Below are positions 1-6,307 of a DNA stretch of 8,815 nucleotides, piece by piece. The translations under genes were made by a program, and so were the position numbers. This DNA comes from Candidatus Omnitrophota bacterium (GTDB lineage: Bacteria; Omnitrophota; Gorgyraeia; JACOVV01). How positions within the stretch are numbered: position 1 is the first letter of the stretch; each line of letters begins with the position of its first letter. The DNA is taken from NCBI GenBank assembly GCA_023248175.1, contig JAHFFC010000027.1, positions 1 to 8,815 on the forward strand, read 5' to 3'. A model generated the notes under the pieces. The model saw nothing but the letters and a program-made list of their open reading frames with translations. It had not been told where the DNA came from and searched no databases.

Positions 1-868
1 CCTTAGAGACGGAGATTTTGTGGAAAAAACTCCGACAACTCGCAGTCAAGAAAGCCCCAATCCAACAAAGACGAATTGAAAAAGACCAAGGTTTCCTAAA
101 GGATTCCCACTCTAGCCTTAACTGTTTCCTAACACCATTTTGCTTGATCAGCCATTTATAGATAAACTGAATGCGGCTTCTGTTATAGCGATAGAAATAT
201 TTTCTACTCCCTTTCCCCCACGTGACATTTTCTAAATGCCACACAATGGCCGCAGGCACGTAAAGAACCTGATAATTTTTTCCCCTCAATCGCCATGCCA
301 GGTCTACATCTTCAAAATAGATCGGCTGAAATCTTGGGTCAAATCCACCCACTTGCTCAAATAGATCACGCTTAAATGCTACAGCGGCGGCGCAGACGTA
401 TTCACATTCTTTAAGAATATCATATTGTCCGTGATCAACCTCCCCCCGACCAAAGTGCTGGGTAAAACCGGAAGGTTCTACCCAAGCCCCTGCATGTTGC
501 AGAGTTTTACCATCGGGTTCAAGAATTTTAGAACCGACCAAGGCAATTTTGGGATCTGAGACTAAAACGTCTACGAGTCGCCTGAGCCATTGAGAATCTA
601 CCCAGGCATCCACATTGACCAGAGCGATGATCTCTCCCCTGCATAATTTAACCCCGTTATTCAAAGAAGCACCAAAGACTTTATGCTTTGGGTTTCGGTA
701 AACATTGACTTTGGGAAAACTAGAACAGACCCTGTTGATGGTATCATCACTGGAACGGTCATCAAGAACCCATATCTCAAAAGTAGGGTAGTCTAACTTC
801 AAGAGAGAGTCAAGACACCGTTCCACCATGTCAGCGCCATTATAGACAGGGACTAAAATAGAGACCAT
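1..868 (-). CDS. GT2 family glycosyltransferase (rhamnosyltransferase-like), 3' end cut by window edge
   Basis: The frame is open from an ATG at 868 to the left edge and gives 289 residues without a stop, so the C-terminus is missing. It begins with the GT-A opening MVSILVPVYNGAD, followed by a nucleotide-binding LDD (residues 35-37). The metal-binding motif is NVDAWV (85-90), in the place of the NxD/DxD motif of this family. The acceptor/catalytic block YFEDVDLAWRLR is at 184-195, followed by a WH pair at 210-211. This arrangement fits GT2 enzymes that add sugars such as rhamnose to O-antigen or capsule chains; the donor sugar cannot be read from sequence. The start overlaps the end of the ATPase gene by 16 bases and no clear Shine-Dalgarno sequence precedes it, so translational coupling is likely. 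Its place after the permease and ATPase suggests it helps build the exported glycan. Family is fairly sure, substrate unknown. Confidence 0.9.
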   Translation of the reverse strand, partial: MVSILVPVYNGADMVERCLDSLLKLDYPTFEIWVLDDRSSDDTINRVCSSFPKVNVYRNPKHKVFGASLNNGVKLCRGEIIALVNVDAWVDSQWLRRLVDVLVSDPKIALVGSKILEPDGKTLQHAGAWVEPSGFTQHFGRGEVDHGQYDILKECEYVCAAAVAFKRDLFEQVGGFDPRFQPIYFEDVDLAWRLRGKNYQVLYVPAAIVWHLENVTWGKGSRKYFYRYNRSRIQFIYKWLIKQNGVRKQLRLEWESFRKPWSFSIRLCWIGAFLTASCRSFFHKISVSK

Positions 869-2664
869 AGGGTAAGAGCAGAGCCTTTCCATTCTCTTTT
901 AAATGAAACTAAGCCATGATGAGGGATCGTCTCTTTGATTTCAAACTCACCTGCAGAAGGAACAACTCCCCAAACATCCTGGCGAAGATTGATCCAAGCG
1001 ATGGCCATCCTAAATTTTCCTCGCAGAAGTGGACTATGAGGAAAACGAAGCCCCCATTTTGTTGTGCCTGGATTCAATTCAAATAGAATCCCATCCGCCA
1101 AAGAACTGGTGCCATAGCAAAGGATGCTATCTTGGCGAAAAAGCCCAAACCAAACAGCAAGCTGGTCTACAGGTTTATCTGATTTGAAGATCCCCTTTAG
1201 GGTGATGGCGTCACCGATAGAAAAGAGGTCCTTTTCAACAATGAAAGAATCAAGTGTTGTCCCCGCTTGCCTAGGCATTATCCTAGTACTTTTTAGCCAA
1301 GCACTAATTTTCCCCTCCATTTCTCTTTGGAAAGCGCTATAGCCCATCATCAGATTCCCTTGGCTTGCTAGAGGAGTTCCCGCAAGCATCCATTGATGGG
1401 GGAGAAAAGTGACCCCATAGTCTGAGCGCCCAGCCCTTATTTTAAATGGATACATTGCGTGATGATAATCATAGCCGAAGAGTTCCTCTTCTTCCCAAAT
1501 GGCGACCGTCAGAGAAAACCGTCCTGCTAATAAAGGAACAGAGGGATAATTCAATTGAAACCATCCTCTGCCCGGTTCCAATTGATGAATCTTTATTCCA
1601 TCGAACCGAGTATTAGGCCCAAAGCAATAGACGCCGTCATCCCGATAGATCGCGACTCCAAAATGGGGATCGCTGATCGGTTCTTCTACTGTATACTCAA
1701 CACGAATCTTTAGTGAATCCCCTGTGTTGATTTCGGTGACTTCATGGTTTTCATCATCGAGCAATTGGACCCTTTCTATTTTCGCTTTACCCATGCCAAA
1801 ACGTTGGCGCCAGGCGCCTCTAACCCAGCCGATTTCACTGGGGCGGGGACGTTCTTGTTCATCTCCCCTTCCAGACAAGGATAAGATCAGTCTCTTTTTT
1901 TCTACGGCAGTCAACCCAGAATCATGATCTCCATTGCCATTCATTCGATGGCGATAAATAGCGACGACTTCCTGAGGATTTCCATAGGCGACTCCTCTGC
2001 CAGTTTCCAAAAGGAGTGCTCGGTCGCAGAAGGATTCTACCGTTTCAAGTCCATGCGTCGCCAAGATAAATGACTTTCCTATTTTTTTGAATTCCTGCAA
2101 TTTGGCAAAACATTTCCTTTGAAATAAACCATCCCCGACGGTTAAAATTTCATCAATGATTAATAGATCAAATGGGGCTTGGATCGCAATCGCAAACCCC
2201 AATCGCATCATCATTCCAGCCGAGTAGGTCTGTAGAGGTGCGGAAATGAGGTGCCCCAAGCCTGAAAATTTGATAATGGAATCCATCTTTTTACGGATTT
2301 CCTTGACGGTCAAGCCTAAGATCACTCCATTAAGGTAGATATTTTCTTCCCCTGAGAGATCCTGATGAAACCCAGCGCCCAGCGTTAAGAGAGTGGCTAC
2401 CTTTCCATTGATGGTTATCTCTCCCTCTGTTGGCTCGGTGATTCCGGAGCAAAGGTTTAACAGAGTACTCTTGCCTGAGCCGTTAGGCCCGATAACTCCA
2501 AGGGTTTCGCCAGGTTCTAATTTGAAGCTGATATTCTTGACAGCCCAAAAGTCGCCGAATTTCTGCATCCGCAAGAATTTTGGGAGTAAATAGCGTACCA
2601 ATGCCCCTTTTTCGTAGGTGATTTGGTAGCGTTTACCGAGATTGGCGGCTTCTGATAGTGGCAT
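853..2664 (-). CDS. Wzt-type polysaccharide ABC transporter ATPase with two tandem C-terminal carbohydrate-binding domains
   Basis: 603 residues; the nucleotide-binding subunit that would power export of a lipid-linked polysaccharide through the permease encoded just upstream. The N-terminal ABC domain (about 1-240) shows Walker A GPNGSGKST (59-67), a Q-loop region AGFHQDLSGEENIYLNG (97-113) typical of Wzt/RfbE/TagH, signature YSAGMMMRLG (147-156), Walker B LLIIDE (167-172) and switch His204. A hydrophilic linker (about 241-285) follows. Then comes a Wzt-C-like beta-sandwich region (about 288-425). A second, divergent copy follows at about 460-592; shared landmarks are YCFGPNT/LCYGTSS, PLLAGRF/PLLRGKF, AIW/AIAW and VTFLPHQW/VSFKREW. 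Known Wzt proteins with one such domain are about 400-450 residues, so this one is long. The start lies 6 bases after the permease stop. Wzt-C domains are known to recognise the capped end of the glycan; the role of the second copy is inferred. Confidence 0.93.
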   Translation of the reverse strand: MPLSEAANLGKRYQITYEKGALVRYLLPKFLRMQKFGDFWAVKNISFKLEPGETLGVIGPNGSGKSTLLNLCSGITEPTEGEITINGKVATLLTLGAGFHQDLSGEENIYLNGVILGLTVKEIRKKMDSIIKFSGLGHLISAPLQTYSAGMMMRLGFAIAIQAPFDLLIIDEILTVGDGLFQRKCFAKLQEFKKIGKSFILATHGLETVESFCDRALLLETGRGVAYGNPQEVVAIYRHRMNGNGDHDSGLTAVEKKRLILSLSGRGDEQERPRPSEIGWVRGAWRQRFGMGKAKIERVQLLDDENHEVTEINTGDSLKIRVEYTVEEPISDPHFGVAIYRDDGVYCFGPNTRFDGIKIHQLEPGRGWFQLNYPSVPLLAGRFSLTVAIWEEEELFGYDYHHAMYPFKIRAGRSDYGVTFLPHQWMLAGTPLASQGNLMMGYSAFQREMEGKISAWLKSTRIMPRQAGTTLDSFIVEKDLFSIGDAITLKGIFKSDKPVDQLAVWFGLFRQDSILCYGTSSLADGILFELNPGTTKWGLRFPHSPLLRGKFRMAIAWINLRQDVWGVVPSAGEFEIKETIPHHGLVSFKREWKGSALTLWSLF

Positions 2665-2670
2665 GGTTTT

Positions 2671-3480
2671 CTAAACCAAGTCTGCAAACACGCTCTGCCG
2701 TTTTTTGAAAACTCTCACCCCTATCATCAGAATTACAATCGAAGCGATGAAGGTGTAAGTGACAAATCCAATCCATGGAATCGAGTCTGGCAGGAGGCTA
2801 GTATATCCTGGCAGAAGCGCCCAGCGATAAAAAGTAACCATTCCGACCATGGGATTCATTAAATAAAGAAAGACCACTGGGAGAGAATAATGTTGAATGA
2901 TAGAAATGGGATAGAAAACAGGAACTAGATAAAACCATAATACGAGAGCAATTTCCACCATGTATTTCATATCTCTAAATTCCACCTGAAGAGCAGAGAC
3001 CCAAAGGGCCAAACCGGTAGTGAGCATCAAATGAAGAAAGATAATGAAAGGTAACGCCATCAAATGCCAGCTCCACCCAATATGAAGAAAGCGTAGGGCT
3101 AAAATCAATAGAATCAAACTCAATACGAAATTGACTAGATTTGCCAGAACAATAGAGACTGGAATTAATTCTCGGGGAAAGTAAACTTTTTTGATCAAAC
3201 TACCACTATCCACAACGCACGTGACTGAATTTCCTATTGCCAATTGGAAAAAAGTCCAGGGGAATATGGCAGTACTGATGTAAGCCACAAAAGGGACTCC
3301 ATCATTAGGGGCTTTCAGCAGAACGGAAAAGATAAAAGAGAAGATCAAAATCATTGAAATGGGGACTAAAAGAGCCCAAAGAAAACCAAGGATAGGGTGT
3401 TTGTAGCGGACTTTGATATCCTTGGAGGCAAGCTTGACAGCAAGTTCACGGTAACGCCAGAGGTCGTTCAGAAGAGTCAT
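2671..3480 (-). CDS. ABC-2 type polysaccharide exporter permease (Wzm/TagG/RfbA-like)
   Basis: 269 residues from the ATG at 3480. The N-terminal amphipathic stretch SKDIKVRYKHPILGFLWALL (19-38) is the hallmark of polysaccharide ABC-2 permeases (R-D-L-K-x-R-Y-x-x-S-x-L-G-x-x-W in relatives). Hydrophobic segments at about 32-54, 64-86, 107-131, 139-163, 174-193 and 236-255 give the expected six membrane helices. FPRELIP (102-108) and FRDMKYMVEIAL (168-179) are family loops. The protein would form the inner-membrane channel for an undecaprenyl-linked glycan and pair with the ATPase whose gene starts 6 bases downstream. The frame stays open upstream to a TTG at 3501, adding 7 residues, but that codon has no ribosome-binding sequence and the family motif spacing fits the ATG. 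A 235-256-bp spacer with repeats separates it from gpsA, so it probably begins a separate transcription unit. Confidence 0.93.
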   Translation of the reverse strand: MTLLNDLWRYRELAVKLASKDIKVRYKHPILGFLWALLVPISMILIFSFIFSVLLKAPNDGVPFVAYISTAIFPWTFFQLAIGNSVTCVVDSGSLIKKVYFPRELIPVSIVLANLVNFVLSLILLILALRFLHIGWSWHLMALPFIIFLHLMLTTGLALWVSALQVEFRDMKYMVEIALVLWFYLVPVFYPISIIQHYSLPVVFLYLMNPMVGMVTFYRWALLPGYTSLLPDSIPWIGFVTYTFIASIVILMIGVRVFKKRQSVFADLV

Positions 3481-3489
3481 TGCTCTTCT

Positions 3490-3518
3490 ATTCTGGAGCA
3501 ATTGTCAGAAGAAGTCAA
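3490..3518 (-). promoter_or_regulatory. Possible sigma70-like promoter of the polysaccharide export unit
   Basis: On the minus strand TTGACT (3518-3513, 5 of 6 matches to the -35 consensus) is followed after 17 bases by CAGAAT (3495-3490, 4 of 6 to the -10 consensus). The predicted start of transcription would be near 3483, only about 3 bases before the ATG at 3480, giving an almost leaderless message. The site lies in the only sizeable gap before the permease, where a promoter is expected. The -10 box is weak and such matches arise by chance, so this is tentative. Confidence 0.28.
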
Positions 3519-3567
3519 TTATTAGGCGGGATCTCAGAAATTCCCCATCAACTGAAAATCTCTTACA

Positions 3568-3646
3568 CCCCCCCCCTTAGAAAAGGGGGTCAGGGGGTTC
3601 TTTTCGCCTGAGGCGGGCACTTCGCTACGCTTCGTTCAGAATGACA
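3568..3646. repeat. Composite palindromic intergenic repeat (REP-like)
   Basis: This lies in the 235-bp gene-free spacer between gpsA and the permease gene. From left to right it holds a nine-C run (3568-3576); a perfect 7-bp stem CCCCCTT/AAGGGGG with a four-base loop (3572-3589); a second G5 run (3593-3597); the small palindrome CGCCTGAGGCG (3605-3615); and a segment at 3621-3646 that contains CTTCG twice and ends CAGAATGACA. The composition is unlike the AT-richer flanks. From memory, similar C/G-run hairpins and near-identical TTCAGAATGACA-type segments recur between genes in many environmental bacterial genomes; I could not verify this. The strong hairpin is not followed directly by a T-run on either strand, so it is not a textbook terminator, though it could still stabilise or end transcripts after gpsA. 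Confidence 0.6.
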
Positions 3647-3736
3647 GCACTGCGTAAGGTGAGTTAAGAAATATGTGTCTTGATGCCAAATTGATCTATC
3701 ATTTTGATAACCACGGTGTAATTTTCATTAGCCTTT

Positions 3737-4729
3737 CTAAAACTCCGTCCGCATCGGGCGGCTCATCAATAAATCAACCGATTTTCTTGGATCTTTCCCT
3801 TCAAAGATAATCTGGTATACCTCTTCCATCAGGGGAACATCGCCGCCGACCTTTTGAGCAAGCTGGCGAGCCGATTGAACTGTTTCAACCCCTTCAACTA
3901 CCATTTCTGTCGCTTTTAAAACCTCCTGCGCCGGTCTCCCTTTGGCGATAGCTTCACCGAAACTCCGATTACGACTCCGTTCACTCAGACAGGTCGTTAC
4001 CAAATCCCCTAAACCGGATAGTCCAGAAAACGTCTTCCGCTTAGCCCCGGCCAAAACCCCCAGCTTCGTGATCTCTCCAAGTCCCCTGGCTAACAGAGCC
4101 GCTTTCGCGTTAGACCCAAACCCCAGCCCATCGGAAATACCGGCGGCAATGGCAATGACATTTTTCAACGCCCCTCCTAATTCAACTCCGGTAACATCGG
4201 TACTGGTATAAAGACGGAATCTTTGAGTCCCTATATTTTTCTGAACGTCTTCGGCGATCTCTCTAACTGACGAAGCAATGACAGCGGCAGCGGGAAGCCC
4301 GGCCGCCACCTCGTAAGCGATGGTAGGTCCCGACAGAACCGCTAATTTTTCAGGATGGATGACTTGTTCAATGATTTCAGACATTCTTAAAAGCGTTTTC
4401 TGTTCGATCCCTTTCGCGACACTGACGACGGTGATTTCTTTCAGAGAAATCCCTTTCATCTTTTCTAGCACTGAGCGCATAAATTTTGAAGGGACCGCTA
4501 GAATGACAAATTCTTTTCCTTCCATCGCTTCTTTGAGATTCCCCGTAAACCGAATTGTCTTTGAAAGTAAAACTCCTGGGAGGAATTTGACATTTTCTCT
4601 TTTCTTAGAAAGGATCTGCACATACTCAGACGAGACAGACCAAAGAGTTACTTGATGCCCCTTGCCATCAAGGAGAATCGCCAGCGCCGTTCCCCATCCA
4701 CCGTCTCCTATGACAGCTATTTTAGGCAT
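3737..4729 (-). CDS. gpsA: Glycerol-3-phosphate dehydrogenase [NAD(P)+], GpsA
   Basis: 330 residues, the usual length for the family. The cytoplasmic enzyme reduces dihydroxyacetone phosphate to sn-glycerol-3-phosphate, the backbone precursor of phospholipids. The Rossmann dinucleotide loop reads IGDGGWGTALA (7-17), where most homologues have GAGSWGTA. VAKGIE (104-109) and SGPTIAYEVA (133-142) are conserved active-site blocks. The catalytic lysine is in GALKNVIAIAAGISDGLGFG (186-205, Lys189), followed by NAKAALLARGLGEI (207-220). The C-terminal half carries FSGLSGLGDLVTTC (234-247) and the SRNRSFG substrate-binding region (252-258). It begins 32 bases after the preceding glycosyltransferase and has its own well-formed promoter-like sequence with no Shine-Dalgarno. 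It therefore may be both read through from upstream and expressed separately. Its presence beside a lipid acyltransferase supports a membrane-lipid theme. Confidence 0.97.
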   Translation of the reverse strand: MPKIAVIGDGGWGTALAILLDGKGHQVTLWSVSSEYVQILSKKRENVKFLPGVLLSKTIRFTGNLKEAMEGKEFVILAVPSKFMRSVLEKMKGISLKEITVVSVAKGIEQKTLLRMSEIIEQVIHPEKLAVLSGPTIAYEVAAGLPAAAVIASSVREIAEDVQKNIGTQRFRLYTSTDVTGVELGGALKNVIAIAAGISDGLGFGSNAKAALLARGLGEITKLGVLAGAKRKTFSGLSGLGDLVTTCLSERSRNRSFGEAIAKGRPAQEVLKATEMVVEGVETVQSARQLAQKVGGDVPLMEEVYQIIFEGKDPRKSVDLLMSRPMRTEF

Positions 4730-4735
4730 GACGCT

Positions 4736-4765
4736 AATATAGCATTCGATCCTAGGTTACGTCAA
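4736..4765 (-). promoter_or_regulatory. Sigma70-like promoter before gpsA, predicting a leaderless transcript
   Basis: On the minus strand TTGACG (4765-4760) and TATATT (4741-4736) each match the sigma70 boxes at 5 of 6 positions, with an 18-base spacer. The -35 box overlaps the TGA stop (4764-4762) of the upstream glycosyltransferase. If the -10 box ends at position -7, transcription would start exactly at 4729, the A of the gpsA ATG. There is no Shine-Dalgarno-like sequence in the short gap, which agrees with leaderless translation. Boxes and distances are read directly; activity is inferred. Confidence 0.45.
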
Positions 4766-5418
4766 TGAAGGTTCGCCAAGAGCCGTATGAAACGCAAAGT
4801 ATCCCTGAAAGGTCTAATTTGACTAGTTTCACCATTGTAGATGGAGCGGATGGGAACAGAGACCACTTTAAATCCCGACCGAACCGCTTGCATGACCAAT
4901 TCCGATTCTCCCTCATACCGCATACTTTTCAATTGCGTCTTTTGAAGAACAGTGCGATGAATCAACCGGTAACCGCACTGCGTATCCTGAATTTTCTGCC
5001 CGATGAGCTTCGAGATGAAAAAAGACATCGTATGATTAGTCATCCATCGAATCGTCGGCATTTCTGCTTTCTCCTGTAGGCGATTGCCGATGATGAGGTC
5101 TGCTTTTTCTTCCAGGGCCTTCTCAAGAAACGAAGGGATTTCATCGGGAGAATGCTGTCCATCCCCATCCATGGTCAAAACCGAGTCGTACTCTTCCTTC
5201 AGGATCTGTTCAAATCCCTGCCGAAGGACGGCTCCCTTCCCGTGGTTGATGGGATTATAGATCACACGCGCCTGAGCAAGTCCTGCTAATTGGGCGGTTC
5301 TGTCCCAGGAGCCGTCGTCAATCACCAGAACATCCGGAATATATTTTCGGATCCCGGTGACTAATGACTGGATGGTTTTTGCGGCATTATAAGTTGGAAT
5401 CAGGACGCAGATTTTCAT
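4762..5418 (-). CDS. GT2 glycosyltransferase, DPM1/polyprenyl-phosphate-sugar synthase-like
   Basis: 218 residues from the ATG at 5418, a compact GT-A fold without evident membrane helices. It shows MKICVLIPTYNAAKTI (1-16), VIDDGSWDRT (32-41), an HGKGAVLRQGF acceptor-loop motif (59-69), the metal-binding MDGDGQH (83-89, DxD = Asp84/Asp86), IIGNR (109-113) and DTQCGYR (145-151). The block RPFRDTLRFIRL (202-213) is usual near the end of this group. Relatives transfer a sugar from a nucleotide donor to polyprenyl phosphate or another lipid; acceptor and sugar are not identifiable here. The start overlaps the acyltransferase stop as ATGA (4 bases), a sign of coupled translation. A longer frame reaches 5505, but the extra 29 residues lie inside the acyltransferase gene and precede the canonical N-terminus, so the ATG at 5418 is chosen. 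Confidence 0.92.
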   Translation of the reverse strand: MKICVLIPTYNAAKTIQSLVTGIRKYIPDVLVIDDGSWDRTAQLAGLAQARVIYNPINHGKGAVLRQGFEQILKEEYDSVLTMDGDGQHSPDEIPSFLEKALEEKADLIIGNRLQEKAEMPTIRWMTNHTMSFFISKLIGQKIQDTQCGYRLIHRTVLQKTQLKSMRYEGESELVMQAVRSGFKVVSVPIRSIYNGETSQIRPFRDTLRFIRLLANLH

Positions 5419-6290
5419 GTTCCAGTTATTGGTTCCCAAAAGCGGCGAAAGACAAGCCACTGAGTGGGATGGAGACGGATCTGTTCTTCTAATACCCGTG
5501 CGCATTCCTGCGTTAGGGCTTGAATTGTCTCATCGCTTCCATCGCTAAAATGGGAACTCTCGATCGGTTTTTTACAAAGGACGCGAAAACAATCCTCCTT
5601 CTCCCTGAGAACAAAAATGGGAACGATCGGAGCGTTCGTTCTAATGGCTAGATAGGCGGTCCCCCTGGGGAAACTGACTATTTTCCCAAGAAACTCCACT
5701 GGAATTCCCTGACGCGTGTAGTCTCTATCCCCTAAGAGCGCCACAACATGGTTCTCTCTGAGTCCCGTGAGGGACCCTTTTAAGGCTGTCTGCATCGGGA
5801 TTGAACGAATTCCCTTCGAGAGCCGTTGTCTGAAAAAGAACTGATTCGTCCACGGATTTTTGTGGGAGAGAGCGACCACATCTATCGAATGGCCCAGCGT
5901 CGCCAGAATAGCTCCCCCAACTTCCCAGCTTCCCACGTGCGCCGTTAGAAGAAGGCATCCTTTTCTCTTTTCTAACGCGCGGTCTACTTCTTCTATTCCC
6001 TCGAAAGAAACGTACCGATTGATGAACGAGTGATCAACTTTAGGAATACGAAAAAAATCAACCAGATACCTGGCGAAATTGATGTAGACTTGCAGAGTCA
6101 TCGTCTCTAGTTCTTTTTGCTCGATTTCCCTGCCTAAAATCTGGCGAAGGTTCTCTCCAACCGCGTTCTTCTCTTCGCCCCGACTCATCGCGTATGTAGT
6201 ACCTATCTTTTCTCCAAAGAAGTAAACAACCTTTCTTGGTAAGGACAAAGCTAGCCGAGAAGCGATACGAAAAACGAAAGAAGAATCCAT
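5415..6290 (-). CDS. LpxL/HtrB-family lipid acyltransferase (lysophospholipid/Kdo2-lipid A acyltransferase-like)
   Basis: 291 residues, within the normal range for the family. The catalytic HX4E motif is in TAHVGSWEVGG (His118, Glu123), preceded by the hydrophobic strand GCLLL. Other family blocks are LLGDRDYTRQGIPVEFLG (185-202), SFPRGTAYLAIRTNAPIVPI (206-225) and the C-terminal QWLVFRRFWEP. The moderately hydrophobic N-terminus fits membrane association. Members move an acyl chain from acyl-ACP onto lipid A or a related glycolipid at the inner face of the cytoplasmic membrane. The actual acceptor here is unknown. The purine-rich GGAGAGAGGG lies 6 bases before the ATG at 6290 and 17 bases separate it from the GT28 stop. 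It sits between two glycosyltransferases, the downstream one overlapping it by 4 bases, which suggests the three act on the same lipid. Confidence 0.94.
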   Translation of the reverse strand: MDSSFVFRIASRLALSLPRKVVYFFGEKIGTTYAMSRGEEKNAVGENLRQILGREIEQKELETMTLQVYINFARYLVDFFRIPKVDHSFINRYVSFEGIEEVDRALEKRKGCLLLTAHVGSWEVGGAILATLGHSIDVVALSHKNPWTNQFFFRQRLSKGIRSIPMQTALKGSLTGLRENHVVALLGDRDYTRQGIPVEFLGKIVSFPRGTAYLAIRTNAPIVPIFVLREKEDCFRVLCKKPIESSHFSDGSDETIQALTQECARVLEEQIRLHPTQWLVFRRFWEPITGT

Positions 6291-6307
6291 ATTAGACCCT
6301 CTCTCCG

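Noticed and set aside
3481..3501. TTG start at 3501 for the permease
   Set aside because: There is no Shine-Dalgarno ahead of it, the candidate promoter's predicted transcript would begin downstream of it, and the family N-terminus fits the ATG at 3480.
3572..3589. Rho-independent terminator after gpsA
   Set aside because: The stem is strong, but on the minus strand it is followed by a G-run and TGTAAGAG instead of a T-tract. On the plus strand the T-rich stretch begins only after a further G5 run. It is kept as a repeat.
3685..3720. Small AT-rich hairpin (TATCA/TGATA) just downstream of gpsA as a terminator
   Set aside because: The stem has only five mostly A-T pairs and no following T-run.
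3942..4655. Plus-strand open frames of 89 and 111 codons opposite gpsA
   Set aside because: They are antisense to a complete gpsA with all conserved motifs, have no ribosome-binding signal of note, and their composition mirrors the gpsA codons.
5419..5505. 29-residue N-terminal extension of the DPM1-like glycosyltransferase
   Set aside because: The extension lies wholly within the acyltransferase gene and precedes the canonical MKICVLIPTYN start; the ATGA overlap at 5418-5415 is the more natural junction.
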